Positions 32,201 through 40,042 of a stretch of 52,184 bases of DNA are shown in pieces. Source of the DNA: a virus; the IMG/VR virus record IMGVR_UViG_3300017706_000575, positions 1-52,184 of that record; one strand, written 5' to 3'. How positions within the stretch are numbered: the first letter of the stretch is position 1; each line of letters begins with the position of its first letter. Under the pieces are notes generated by a model. The model made no database searches. It was not told the origin of the DNA and saw only the letters and a program-made list of their open reading frames with translations. The position numbers and the translations under genes are program-made.

Positions 32201-33118
32201 ACAAATGTCACTGCTGGTACCGGAATGTCAGGTGGTGGTAGTTCAGGTTCAGTAACTTTGAACTGTACTATTACTAATAATAATCAGTTAACTAACGGAG
32301 CTGGTTATACAACTAATGTAGGAACTTTAACTGGCGTAGTTGCTGGTAATGCTATTAAAGGTGGAGGAACTTCAGGTTCACCTACTCTATCTCTTGACTA
32401 TACTACTGCTAGTTCTAATGTGGTTATGGGTTGCCCAACACAGGGAGTCCCAGATTCAGATGATTATTTACTATATGGTGCTGATTCTTCAGCATCTGGT
32501 GAAACAATCGTAGCACAGTTTACAGATATACCTTTAAATGTATTTGATAAATATGTAGATACTCTTTCTTTAGCTGGTAATATAGTTCATACAGGTGACA
32601 CAAATACTTATTTTGGATTTCATGCATCAGACCAGTGGAGAGTTGTTACAGGCGGTACTGAAAGATTTGAAGTAAATAATTCTCAAGTTTATGCTACTAG
32701 AGAAATCAGATGTACACAAGATATTATTGCATTTTATTCTGATGAAAGATTAAAGGAAAAGCTGGGTAGTATTGAATCCCCATTAGATAAGATATCTAAG
32801 TTGGATGCATTCTATTATTCAAATAATGATTTAGCAAAAGAAAAAGGATTTGAAGATAATAAGAAACAAATAGGTTTATCTGCTCAGCAAGTAAAAGAAG
32901 TATTACCAGAAGTTGTTCATTCAGCACCATTTGATACTGATTTTGATGAGGATGGTAATATGTTCTCTACATCAGGTGAAGATTATTTAACTCTTAAATA
33001 TGATAGATTAGTACCACTGTTAGTTGAAGGTATTAAAGAACAAACTGAAATTGTAAAAACTCAGCAAAAAGAAATAGATGAGTTAAAAGAAATGGTCAAA
33101 CTTTTATTAAATAAATAA
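29273..33118 (+). CDS. Giant fibre with C-terminal S74 intramolecular chaperone
   Basis: A 1281-aa trimeric fibre. After a short base (MAKILNDLEVTGSIEVDTLV), residues 30-1100 are Gly/Ser/Thr repeats (GTVTSVxxxGGGL..GTIT), including a long duplicated block (about residues 398-545 and 617-768). Residues about 1150-1281 match the intramolecular chaperone of tailspikes (Peptidase S74): YSDERLKEKL, then LDAFYYSNND, IGLSAQQVKEVLPEVVH and LTLKYDRLVPLLVEGIK. The chaperone folds the trimer and is cut off at the Ser next to the DERLK motif. The stop codon overlaps the next ATG. Confidence 0.88.
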   Translation: MAKILNDLEVTGSIEVDTLVNAASNTNAFLVSDGGLVKFRTGTQLRSDIGAGTGSGSVTSVTVTGSSGLSGTGTVTSSGTITLSNSDKGSSQAIYKNVVADSGGTATANSNNDSITIAGGSNVSTVRSGDTITINATDTTTNNYVSSVSFNTTNGILTLNRSGLSALTVDLDGRYVTSSGVTSIATTNGITGGTITGSGTIQLDSTVVRTTGSQSIAGAKTFTNNLEIGGTTGSTGNAFVVNRGSDGASALTVQNSGEVVIPSNYLYASASGTSIYVQNTAVFRGAIINDVAGAGVNIADDLSINNDLIVSGGDITLGGTGRIQGVDTVSSGTDAANKTYVDNAVAGVPQGDITAVVAGTGLSGGGTSGSVTLNNTITNNNQLTNGEGYTTFAEPGIFSGGGTPTLASGVTAAEVRSLIGAGTSSSSGVTSVATSGSVNGLTLTGGTITSTGTITLGGTLAISNSDWSGTDLSIANGGTGASTASQARTNLGVVNDTGTPAILSNGSTPSLNSGISAAEVRTLIGAGTSSSTGTVTSVAASIDGDGLTLSGTPITSSGTLAFLWAGGSTDYINGQGDITSFPSIPQGDITAVVAGTGMSGGGTSGSVTLNCTVVGDTGVPAILSNGTTPSLNSGISAAEVRTLIGAGTSSSAGVTSVATSGSVNGLTLTGGTITSTGTITLGGTLSINNGDWSGTDLSVANGGTGSSTASGARSNLGVVNDTGTPAILSNGTTPTLNSGISASEVRTLIGAGTSSSTGTVTSVATGGGLDGGTITSSGTLEVEYDSVATNVLFSGFNFTGAQNPENFLMVSDTGINPSRVGYCQIQDLPFTSNVGDITAVTAGTNLTGGGSSGSVTINMATGGVGAGTYGSTSNSTKIDNIVVDAYGRITSVTTGATGAGDITAVTAGDGLTGGGTSGAVTLNVDYVGSDNIILDSPTSATGTLSTSDNILVSNGSNNAVKASISLLPFTNNSGDITNVTAGTGMSGGGSSGSVTLNCTITNNNQLTNGAGYTTNVGTLTGVVAGNAIKGGGTSGSPTLSLDYTTASSNVVMGCPTQGVPDSDDYLLYGADSSASGETIVAQFTDIPLNVFDKYVDTLSLAGNIVHTGDTNTYFGFHASDQWRVVTGGTERFEVNNSQVYATREIRCTQDIIAFYSDERLKEKLGSIESPLDKISKLDAFYYSNNDLAKEKGFEDNKKQIGLSAQQVKEVLPEVVHSAPFDTDFDEDGNMFSTSGEDYLTLKYDRLVPLLVEGIKEQTEIVKTQQKEIDELKEMVKLLLNK
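30463..31575 (+). repeat. Duplicated fibre repeat with diverged codons
   Basis: Two stretches of the fibre gene (about 30463-30900 and 31120-31575) encode nearly the same protein, for example GSVNGLTLTGGTITSTGTIT in both and SGISxxEVRTLIGAGTSSS three times. Many codons differ at third positions between the copies, so DNA identity is clearly lower than protein identity. This limits recombination between the copies. Confidence 0.7.
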
Positions 33119-33119
33119 A

Positions 33120-33596
33120 ATGGCAGTACCTACTTCAGGACCTTTAACATTAGAAGGATTAGCACAAGAGTGTTATTATGGTACTTATGGGAGCGGTATT
33201 ATAACAGATCCTATATACATAAGTGATTTGATTAATGGTGGTAATGCTGCCGGTTCAGGAATGGTGTATCCTCCAATAAATCAACAAAGCCCTCAATTTC
33301 CAGTAAACCCTACATTTAGTGAGTTTTATGGTTATGATTCAACTTATTCTCCTGTAACTACATTCCCTATAGTTTTATACTATGATCAATTTGATCCATT
33401 TGTAGCTTGTGCAAATCCTGGTAATCAACAAACTTATTACATAGATGCTCCTACTTTACAAGGTGCTACTCAGTTATGGGATAATTCTGGTGGAACCATA
33501 CCTTCACAACCTGGTTTTTATGCTCAAACAACAGGTAGACCAAGATACGTTGTAGAGTGGGATGGAATCCAGTTTATTTACAATGCCATTTGTTAA
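33120..33596 (+). CDS. Tail-fibre-associated protein (MAVPTSGPLTL family)
   Basis: A 158-aa protein. The start MAVPTSGPLTLEGLAQECYY, the phrase IYISDLINGG and the motif NPTFSEFYGYDSTY form a pattern I know from many Bacteroidota and aquatic phages, next to fibre genes. The C-terminal half (LYYDQFDPFVACANPGNQ, YVVEWDGIQFIYNA) is beta-rich. Probably a minor tail or fibre protein; its exact role is unknown. It begins at the last base of the fibre stop region. Confidence 0.65.
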   Translation: MAVPTSGPLTLEGLAQECYYGTYGSGIITDPIYISDLINGGNAAGSGMVYPPINQQSPQFPVNPTFSEFYGYDSTYSPVTTFPIVLYYDQFDPFVACANPGNQQTYYIDAPTLQGATQLWDNSGGTIPSQPGFYAQTTGRPRYVVEWDGIQFIYNAIC

Positions 33597-33621
33597 GTTT
33601 AAAAATATAAAATAGAATATC

Positions 33622-34110
33622 ATGAATACTAAGAAAAAACCAATTGTAAAAAAGTCAAATACTTTAACTTTAAAATCTAATAAGGTTAAAAAATCTGTTA
33701 GCAAAAAGCAAGTTAAAAAGAAAACAACTAAACCTAAACCTAAAACTAAAGCTAAAGGTCCTATTATTATAAAGCCTGTTTTTAATGAGAAACCTATACA
33801 GTATATAGAGTATTCTTGGGATATTGAAAATATTGAAGTTTCAGAATCTAACACTATTATTAAAATCTTTTATATATACACCGGGATTAGCAAAAATTAT
33901 AAAGTTGAAAAATCTGCTTCATGCTCAGGGCTAATTGAAACGAAACATGATCCAACTAGTAAAGTAGAAACTTCTGATTATAAAAATTTGAAAAAACAAG
34001 ATTTAATTGGTTACATACAATCTTTTGTATCTTTAAGACAAGTACAACAGATGAAAAATATAATAGTTAATGAACTTGGTGATGGTAAAAAAATTATAAA
34101 ACCTTTTTAG
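33622..34110 (+). CDS. Hypothetical protein with lysine-rich N-terminal tail
   Basis: A 162-aa protein. Residues 1-47 are a Lys-rich, low-complexity tail (VKKSVSKKQVKKKTTKPKPK), like the basic cassette at 6844-8020. The remainder is a small alpha-beta domain with EYSWDIENIEVSESNTIIKI and a helical end (SFVSLRQVQQMKNIIVNE). The basic tail may bind DNA or membranes. No family recognised. Confidence 0.6.
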   Translation: MNTKKKPIVKKSNTLTLKSNKVKKSVSKKQVKKKTTKPKPKTKAKGPIIIKPVFNEKPIQYIEYSWDIENIEVSESNTIIKIFYIYTGISKNYKVEKSASCSGLIETKHDPTSKVETSDYKNLKKQDLIGYIQSFVSLRQVQQMKNIIVNELGDGKKIIKPF

Positions 34111-34128
34111 TTTTAGAATAATTAATCA

Positions 34129-34140
34129 TATATTTGTATA
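34129..34140 (+). promoter_or_regulatory. Bacteroidota-type promoter TATATTTGTATA
   Basis: TATATTTG, a full match to TAnnTTTG, followed by TATAAATT, 23 bases before the ATG at 34160. It gives the small gene at 34160-34435 its own start. Confidence 0.55.
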
Positions 34141-34159
34141 AATTAAAAAATCAAAGACA

Positions 34160-34435
34160 ATGGCAAAATCAAAAATGAGCAAAGTAGCAAAAGATGCAAA
34201 ACCTGTAGATAAAATTGCTGACAAGCAATTACAAGAACTAAAGGAACTTCAATTAAAGTTGAATAATATATTACTTAACTTAGGTAATGCTGAAGTAGCA
34301 AAACAATCTATGCTTACAGCACATATTGCATTAAAGTTGGAATGGGAAACTATGACAACATCACTTGAAGAAGAGTATGGTCAAGTTAATATTAGTCTAG
34401 AAGACGGTGCCATTTCACCAATAGAAGAAGAATAA
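34160..34435 (+). CDS. Small coiled-coil hypothetical protein
   Basis: A 91-aa, basic-to-acidic helical protein. LQELKELQLKLNNILLNLGN near residue 25 has clear heptad leucines, and the end is acidic (LEDGAISPIEEE). It resembles small phage proteins of unknown function that sit near tail genes, and it has its own promoter. Could be a minor tail or chaperone protein. Confidence 0.6.
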   Translation: MAKSKMSKVAKDAKPVDKIADKQLQELKELQLKLNNILLNLGNAEVAKQSMLTAHIALKLEWETMTTSLEEEYGQVNISLEDGAISPIEEE

Positions 34436-34509
34436 CAAACACTTCTTTTTTTTCATAATTGTTTTTCAAAGATTTTTAAAACCTTTCTTCTTGTTTGGTT
34501 TTAAAAATT

Positions 34510-34521
34510 TTTGTATATTAT
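34510..34521 (+). promoter_or_regulatory. Late promoter motif TTTGTATATTAT
   Basis: TTTTTGTATATTATATATGTATAGAGTGTAATAA, 57 bases upstream of the vWA gene. It shares the 14-base box and a closely similar tail with the site at 25403. The sequence before it (34441-34500) is AT-rich without a clear terminator stem. Confidence 0.7.
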
Positions 34522-34570
34522 ATATGTATAGAGTGTAATAACCAGGTACATTATAGAAAAAAAAGCATTT

Positions 34571-36802
34571 ATGATTCCAACTAACTCCAGCACAACTACA
34601 AATGGTTGTGATAATATATCATCCAATTGTGTTATTTGGCAGGGGCCAGATATTGCTTGTATAGATCTTTGCCATGGAGATACTGTAAGTGACGTAATTG
34701 CAAAATTAGCTACTGAACTTTGTGATCTAATTACAAATGGTGTTATTGCAAATCCAAGTTTGGAAGGGTTAGACCTTACCTGTCTTAACATTCCTGGCAT
34801 AACTCCAACAACTTTAGTTCCTGTTTTACAGGCAATGATTACACAAATTTGTAAAAATGAAGTGTCGTCACAATCTGATGATGGTAGAAAAACACAAGTA
34901 CAAGCAGATTTGCCAGTACTTACTTTACCAGGTTGTTTAGAATATGATGATGCTAATGGTAATAGAGTTACAGAATTACGCTTAGATTTATTTGCACAAA
35001 AAACTGCACAGCAAGTATGTCTCAATCTTGCAGATATACAAGCTGCTCAAATTACGTTAGCTTCACACGGACAAGACATTGCTGAATTACAAGCATGTGT
35101 TCTTCCATGTGATGGTGGGGTAGTAGAAGCACAAATAGTACCAACTTGTGTTAGTACTGTAGGAACTTTAACAAATGTCTCTACAGTTTTATTAGCATTA
35201 GAAATTAGATTTTGCGCATTAGAAAATGCTGTTGGATTACCTTCAGTAATTAATAGTGCTATATCTCAATCTATTATTACAGGATCTTATATTACTTTAA
35301 CTAACAATGCAGTTAGTTATGGTTCTATAACAGGATGGAATAATAGCACTACAAATTTAGCTCAAAGCATGCAAAACGCATGGGTAGTTATAGATGATAT
35401 GTATAGTGCTATTACAAATATTAAAAATAATTGTTGTCCATCAGGATGTGATGGTGTAACATTTGGATATACAACTACTAACATACTTTCAAACGGAGAG
35501 ATTACAGGTTTAAACTTTAATTTCCAAGGATCTACAATACCTGCAGCGTTTAATGATTGTGCAGGAAGCACAGTTATTACAATTACAGATGTGTCTAATA
35601 ATGTTATTACACAAACTGTTAATGTGAGTTCTTTACAAACAGTTTCAGGTGGAATAAATGTTTCTTTACCTACAATAAATACCAATCAAGATTTTACTGC
35701 TAGTGTAGCATTTTGTGTAACAGATGGAGCTGACACATGTTCAGATACTATATTATCAACAATAAATGGAGTACTAGCTTGTCCTCCAACTATTACTGTA
35801 ACACAAATTTCAGGTACAGGAGCAACAGTTTCTTTTGTTAATTTAATTGGAACGACAGCAGTATATACAATTGATATATTAGATCCATCTAATAATGTTG
35901 TTGGAACATTTGTACAAAATTCTCCAGGAACAAATGTATCTCATGTTTTTACAGGTTTAATACCTGGAACTACTTATACTGTTAGGCTTACTGTTGCTCA
36001 AGGCGGTGCAACCCAAGTATGTCCTAATACACAAGCATTTAGCACATTAACTGCAGATGCAGATTGTGACCAAGGAATGGATGTAGCATTTATAGTAGAT
36101 TATTCTGGTAGCATGGGTACTGATATTAATGCTATTAAAAGTGGTATAGCAGGTGTTACTTCAACTATTATAAATGAATCTTCTCCTAATGATTATAGAT
36201 TAAGTTTAGCATTAGCAGATGAGGGACCTACATCAGTACCAAATTATAATACATCCGTTAGTTATGTAGCATTACCTGCTGCACAAAAAGTTATTAATAC
36301 GGGCTCTTCCTCTTTTCAGTTTATTACTGCAATGGAAAAATTTGCAACTAATAATGTTACAACATTTACAGCTCAATTAAATAAAATAAATACAGGTGCT
36401 CCAACTGCAGATATGCCATTGGGTAGCGGTGTAGGTATACCTGAACCAGTAGATATGGCAATTGGTTTGACAGTAGAAGCTAATCAATTTTTAGGAGCAT
36501 TTAGATCGGGTGTTGCTAAATATTTAATTATTATAACTGATGCTTTACCAAGTGGAGATGATGATACATTTGATGCAAGTGATGTTTCTAGATTGAATTC
36601 ATTACAAGTGACATGTTCATTAGCAGGAATTAAATGTTTTGTTTTAGGAGGTGGAGTTAATCAAACATTTACCCAAGGTGGTGTTACCACATATCCATGG
36701 AGGAGTTTTGCTCTAGGAACTGGAGGTAATTGGAATGTTAGTCCATCACCTGCTTCAATTTCTACTGAAATAGTAAACGGTTGTGCACCACCTGCACCAT
36801 AA
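34571..36802 (+). CDS. Tail protein with fibronectin III and von Willebrand A domains
   Basis: A 743-aa protein. Residues 1-110 carry a phage tail module (CVIWQGPDIACIDLCHGDTV, then SDVIAKLATELCDLI). Residues about 404-490 look like a fibronectin type III domain (FTGLIPGTTYTVRLTVAQGG). Residues 505-740 are a von Willebrand factor A domain whose metal site (MIDAS) has D510, S512 and S514 in DYSGSMG, an inner strand VAFIVD, and D657 in YLIIITDALPSG. Such domains bind ligands through a divalent ion, mostly in adhesion. On a virion it could bind host glycans or proteins. Confidence 0.82.
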   Translation: MIPTNSSTTTNGCDNISSNCVIWQGPDIACIDLCHGDTVSDVIAKLATELCDLITNGVIANPSLEGLDLTCLNIPGITPTTLVPVLQAMITQICKNEVSSQSDDGRKTQVQADLPVLTLPGCLEYDDANGNRVTELRLDLFAQKTAQQVCLNLADIQAAQITLASHGQDIAELQACVLPCDGGVVEAQIVPTCVSTVGTLTNVSTVLLALEIRFCALENAVGLPSVINSAISQSIITGSYITLTNNAVSYGSITGWNNSTTNLAQSMQNAWVVIDDMYSAITNIKNNCCPSGCDGVTFGYTTTNILSNGEITGLNFNFQGSTIPAAFNDCAGSTVITITDVSNNVITQTVNVSSLQTVSGGINVSLPTINTNQDFTASVAFCVTDGADTCSDTILSTINGVLACPPTITVTQISGTGATVSFVNLIGTTAVYTIDILDPSNNVVGTFVQNSPGTNVSHVFTGLIPGTTYTVRLTVAQGGATQVCPNTQAFSTLTADADCDQGMDVAFIVDYSGSMGTDINAIKSGIAGVTSTIINESSPNDYRLSLALADEGPTSVPNYNTSVSYVALPAAQKVINTGSSSFQFITAMEKFATNNVTTFTAQLNKINTGAPTADMPLGSGVGIPEPVDMAIGLTVEANQFLGAFRSGVAKYLIIITDALPSGDDDTFDASDVSRLNSLQVTCSLAGIKCFVLGGGVNQTFTQGGVTTYPWRSFALGTGGNWNVSPSPASISTEIVNGCAPPAP

Positions 36803-36827
36803 TTAGAAAATAAAATAAAATATAAAA

Positions 36828-37385
36828 ATGGCATGTAATTGTACAAAATGTAGTACCAAATGTAGTTGTTCAGACACTGCATTAACTAATCCATGTACTT
36901 ATACTGATTGTAGTGTGGGCAGTGAGAGGTGTGAAGATATTCAGTGTGCTGAATGTGTAAGTTATTGTGGAACATCTTTTCAAATAGGAACTCCTGAATC
37001 TTTATTATTAATAACTAAAGGTGAAAGGTTAGATTCTATTATTCAAAAGTTTGCTATGATCTTAGCTAATGGTTTGGGTCCTTGTACAAGTGATGATATG
37101 CAACATGATCCATATAACGTATTTGCAGGTTTAATTACTAGTAATACAGCAAATATATTATGGAATGGAACATGGGCATCTAGTTTAGGTATAGATATTT
37201 ATTATGATACGCAAGTAGCTCCAACAGGTTGGACATTAGCAAATCCATCCCCAATTGCAACTACAATATTTAATTATACAATAACAAATTTAACTGCTAG
37301 TACAGCATATAAAGTAAAAGTAGTAGATACAGAGAACACTGGTTGTGAACCAATTGAACTTCTTTTTTCTACTTTAGCTGTATAG
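36828..37385 (+). CDS. Cys-rich tail protein with fibronectin-like domain
   Basis: A 185-aa protein. The first 45 residues have twelve Cys in close spacing (CNCTKCSTKCSCSD). Next follows a helix resembling the tail module of the previous gene (ITKGERLDSIIQKFAMILAN), then a C-terminal beta domain with the end FNYTITNLTASTAYKVKVVD, as in a fibronectin III fold. It probably belongs to the same surface complex as the vWA protein, 25 bases upstream. A terminator follows. Confidence 0.7.
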   Translation: MACNCTKCSTKCSCSDTALTNPCTYTDCSVGSERCEDIQCAECVSYCGTSFQIGTPESLLLITKGERLDSIIQKFAMILANGLGPCTSDDMQHDPYNVFAGLITSNTANILWNGTWASSLGIDIYYDTQVAPTGWTLANPSPIATTIFNYTITNLTASTAYKVKVVDTENTGCEPIELLFSTLAV

Positions 37386-37444
37386 TCATTTATAAAAAAT
37401 ACAACAGAAGTGATAGTTTGTTGGTTTTCTATCACAAAAGTTGG

Positions 37445-37475
37445 AGAGGTTCCTTTCAGGAGCCTCTTTTTTTTT
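37445..37475 (+). terminator. Rho-independent terminator
   Basis: AGAGGTTCCT pairs with AGGAGCCTCT over ten bases (one G-T wobble) with a three-base loop and a run of nine T. It closes the unit of the vWA and fibronectin genes. Confidence 0.92.
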
Positions 37476-37489
37476 AATAATTAATTCAT

Positions 37490-37497
37490 TATATTTG
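37490..37497 (+). promoter_or_regulatory. Bacteroidota-type promoter -7 element
   Basis: TATATTTG directly behind the terminator and 21 bases before the ATG at 37519. Its position shows that the metallophosphoesterase gene has its own promoter and that the true start is 37519. Confidence 0.6.
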
Positions 37498-37518
37498 GTA
37501 AATTTAAAAACTTTTGGT

Positions 37519-38742
37519 ATGGAAGATATTAAACAGAAGGTAATCAATTCATTACGTTGGAAAAAGAGTACTGCTGTATCTGCTAGGCGATGTAATATGA
37601 CTGAAGAAGAATACATCAAAGTCAAAAAACAAATCTTTAAAGACAGAAAATCCAAGAGAAAAAAATCATTATTTTTTAATAAAGTTATAGATAATGCACA
37701 GATTACTGAGGCAATAGATTTAGAAAAAGGTGAAGGTAAAATATCAGGTACATTTGATCATGAACCTAAAAGTGCAGAAGAAATAATTCAGTTATTAAAA
37801 ATAGATACTGACAGATGGAAACTATCTCAGTATTGGAATAAACAAATGAGTGATCACTGGAGAGTATCAGCATTAGTAAGTCAAATTAAAAATCCAGAAG
37901 AAAAATTATTTCAAGACCTTCTTAAAAATTGGAAACCTAAAAAACATAAGATAACAAATAGCAGATTGGGAAATAAATCTTTTAATGATCCCCATTGTGC
38001 AGTTATATCTCTTCAAGATATACACTTTGGTAAAGAGGGTAATGATACTATTGATAAAGATTTTGAAGACACAATTAAAAATTTAGTTCAACGAGCTAAT
38101 GCTATTCACTATATTGAAACAATGTATTTTGTTGTAGGAGGTGATTTAATGAACATGGATACCTTTACTGGAACAACTACAGGAGGAACACCTGTAGATA
38201 ATTGTATGACTGCCACAGAAGCTTATATGCAGGCATTTGATGCAATGCATTGGGCAGTAACATATATTAAATCTTTTTGTGATAAATTGGTAGTGGTATA
38301 TATTCCAGGAAATCATGATAGGCTTTCTTCTTTTCATTTAGCTCATGCACTTTCAAAGTCAATAGAATGTGATAAAATAACTTGGGATGTAAAATATGAA
38401 GAAAGAAAAGTTCATGTTTGGCATAACAACTTTAATGCTTTTGAGCACGGAGATAAACGTAGCAAAAATAATCCTTTAATATATGCATCAGAATATCCTG
38501 AGCAATGGGGTAGCACTACAAATAGAACTTTATTTAAAGGCCATATACATACAGATAGAAAGGTAGAATATATGACCTCTAATGAGACAGCAGGTTTTAT
38601 AGAAAAAACTTTACCTAGTCTGGGTAAAACTGATTACTATCATTATAGCAATAAATTTGTAGGCAATAGAAGATCAGGAAAGTTAGAGATCCAGCATCCT
38701 ACAATGGGTAATATATGTGTATTAACTCATCAAGCCCTATAA
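37519..38742 (+). CDS. Calcineurin-like metallophosphoesterase
   Basis: A 408-aa protein. All metal-binding motifs are present in order: DIHFG (about residue 167), GGDLMN (about 207), GNHDR (about 264), HNNFNAFEHGD (about 305) and GHIH (about 342). The fold binds two metals and cleaves phosphoesters, in phages often DNA or nucleotide substrates. The N-terminal 120 residues are basic and include a helix-turn-helix-like ARRCNMTEEEYIKVKKQ segment. The frame is open further upstream to 37441, but that part is the terminator stem. It forms a one-gene unit with its own promoter and terminator. Confidence 0.85.
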   Translation: MEDIKQKVINSLRWKKSTAVSARRCNMTEEEYIKVKKQIFKDRKSKRKKSLFFNKVIDNAQITEAIDLEKGEGKISGTFDHEPKSAEEIIQLLKIDTDRWKLSQYWNKQMSDHWRVSALVSQIKNPEEKLFQDLLKNWKPKKHKITNSRLGNKSFNDPHCAVISLQDIHFGKEGNDTIDKDFEDTIKNLVQRANAIHYIETMYFVVGGDLMNMDTFTGTTTGGTPVDNCMTATEAYMQAFDAMHWAVTYIKSFCDKLVVVYIPGNHDRLSSFHLAHALSKSIECDKITWDVKYEERKVHVWHNNFNAFEHGDKRSKNNPLIYASEYPEQWGSTTNRTLFKGHIHTDRKVEYMTSNETAGFIEKTLPSLGKTDYYHYSNKFVGNRRSGKLEIQHPTMGNICVLTHQAL

Positions 38743-38744
38743 TC

Positions 38745-38779
38745 AGACCAATTAAATTTCATTAAGTGGTCTTTTTTTT
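38745..38779 (+). terminator. Rho-independent terminator
   Basis: AGACCA pairs with TGGTCT, extended by TTAA/TTAA past a mismatch, and is followed by eight T. It begins two bases after the stop of the metallophosphoesterase gene. Confidence 0.85.
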
Positions 38780-38788
38780 GTAAATTAT
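38777..38788 (+). promoter_or_regulatory. Late promoter motif variant TTTGTAAATTAT
   Basis: One mismatch to TTTGTATATTAT, starting in the T-tract of the terminator and 20 bases before the ATG at 38801. It would start the conserved tail unit that runs to 52042. Confidence 0.55.
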
Positions 38789-38800
38789 AAATATAACTGT

Positions 38801-39364
38801 ATGATAAACAATTTTAAAAAACCTGATTTAACTGCCTCTAGATACAGAGAAAAGAGATTGGGTTTATTAAATGAAGAAACAATAAAGGAATTTAAGGAAA
38901 AAAAGCCTTTGTATTCTAATATTGACAATGATAAATTAAAAAAAATAATTAAACTATATAATGTAAAATTATGGAGAGCTGTTATTGAGTTTAGAGATGG
39001 AGTTGAATTACCTGATTCATTAGGTTATTTATTTATAGGAACGTGCTCTGCCTCTAAAACAATAAACACTAATTATAAATTATCTAATCAATATGGAAAA
39101 GTATTACAAAATAAGAATTGGGAGACTGATGGGAATTTAGGAAAAATATTTTATACAAATTGGTCAACAAAGTACAGATATAAAAATAGAGAGCTATGGA
39201 GATTTGTAGCATGTAGAGAATTTAAAAGAGCAGTGGCAAAAGAGTATCCGGCAAATTGGACAAAATATGTTACTATGAAAAACAAATATAGAGTTGCTCA
39301 TTTATATGATAATACAGAACAATCAAAAGAAGCTTTGAAGAATTATAATGAATTTGAAACATAA
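38801..39364 (+). CDS. Conserved crAss-like tail-region protein
   Basis: A 187-aa protein with the conserved core KLWRAVIEFRDGVELPDSLG, then YLFIGTC, NYKLSNQYGKVLQNKNWETD and IFYTNWSTKYRYKNRELW. I recognise this pattern from crAss-like phages, where the gene lies upstream of the tail tubular gene. No enzyme motif; probably a ring or collar component of the portal-tail interface. It is six bases from the next gene. Confidence 0.75.
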   Translation: MINNFKKPDLTASRYREKRLGLLNEETIKEFKEKKPLYSNIDNDKLKKIIKLYNVKLWRAVIEFRDGVELPDSLGYLFIGTCSASKTINTNYKLSNQYGKVLQNKNWETDGNLGKIFYTNWSTKYRYKNRELWRFVACREFKRAVAKEYPANWTKYVTMKNKYRVAHLYDNTEQSKEALKNYNEFET

Positions 39365-39370
39365 ACGAAA

Positions 39371-40042
39371 ATGTCAACAATAGCACAAACAATATCAAGA
39401 ATTAGAGGTCAGGTTAAAGCTGAAGTTCAAGATGCTTTTGTTACAGATAGATATATTTATAGTTTAATAGAAAAGTTTGCTCAAGTATTAATGAGAAGAC
39501 AAGACTATGCTAATAAACTTATGAAGTTCAATGCTGTATGGAAAGCCTTACCTTATGTTGAGTTAATAGATGTAGATAAGATAGAAGCTGGATGTTCTGG
39601 AATCCAAAGTGGTTGTACAATAAAACGTACAAAACTTAGATTACCATCAATGATTGAAGGCTACTGGGGACCGCTTATACGTACTGTAAGCTCTATAGAT
39701 GGTTCTCAAGAGCTTCAAGCAACTCAACCGGGTACATATACTTCAATGACTAAAACCACGTCATTTAAGTACAATACAACAAGATATTTTTGGTGGCTAG
39801 ATGGATATATATATTCTCCTAATATAGAATGGGATGCTTTAAAAATAGAAGGTGTATTTAATTCTGACATTACTAAATGGAATTGTGATGAGGAAGACGA
39901 TTGTACACCACGTTATGAACAACCAATTTATATTCCAGAAGCATTATTTGCAGAGATTGAACAACAAGTTATAAATGTTATGATGAATACTATGAAAATT
40001 CCTGCAGAAGATTCAGATAACAAAATTAATATTAATAGATAA
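39371..40042 (+). CDS. Tail tubular (P22 gp4-like) protein
   Basis: A 223-aa protein. AQTISRIRGQVKAEVQDAFV, SLIEKFAQVLMRRQDYANKL, then CSGIQSGCTIKRTKLRLPSM and IEGYWGPLIRTVSSIDGSQE match the conserved tail tubular protein of crAss-like phages. It probably forms a ring just below the portal. The four-cysteine-like pair CSGIQSGC is a conserved hallmark. It shares one base with the next gene. Confidence 0.85.
   Translation: MSTIAQTISRIRGQVKAEVQDAFVTDRYIYSLIEKFAQVLMRRQDYANKLMKFNAVWKALPYVELIDVDKIEAGCSGIQSGCTIKRTKLRLPSMIEGYWGPLIRTVSSIDGSQELQATQPGTYTSMTKTTSFKYNTTRYFWWLDGYIYSPNIEWDALKIEGVFNSDITKWNCDEEDDCTPRYEQPIYIPEALFAEIEQQVINVMMNTMKIPAEDSDNKININR

Noticed and set aside
29273-33118. CRISPR-like repeated DNA
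   Set aside because: The repeats are in-frame fibre repeats with diverged codons and no regular spacers.
34501-35025. Minus-strand open frame of 174 aa at the start of the vWA gene
   Set aside because: It lies wholly antisense to a recognised tail module and covers the late promoter; composition is not protein-like.
37441-37518. Upstream extension of the metallophosphoesterase to a TTG start
   Set aside because: The extension would translate the terminator stem and promoter; the ATG at 37519 fits both signals.
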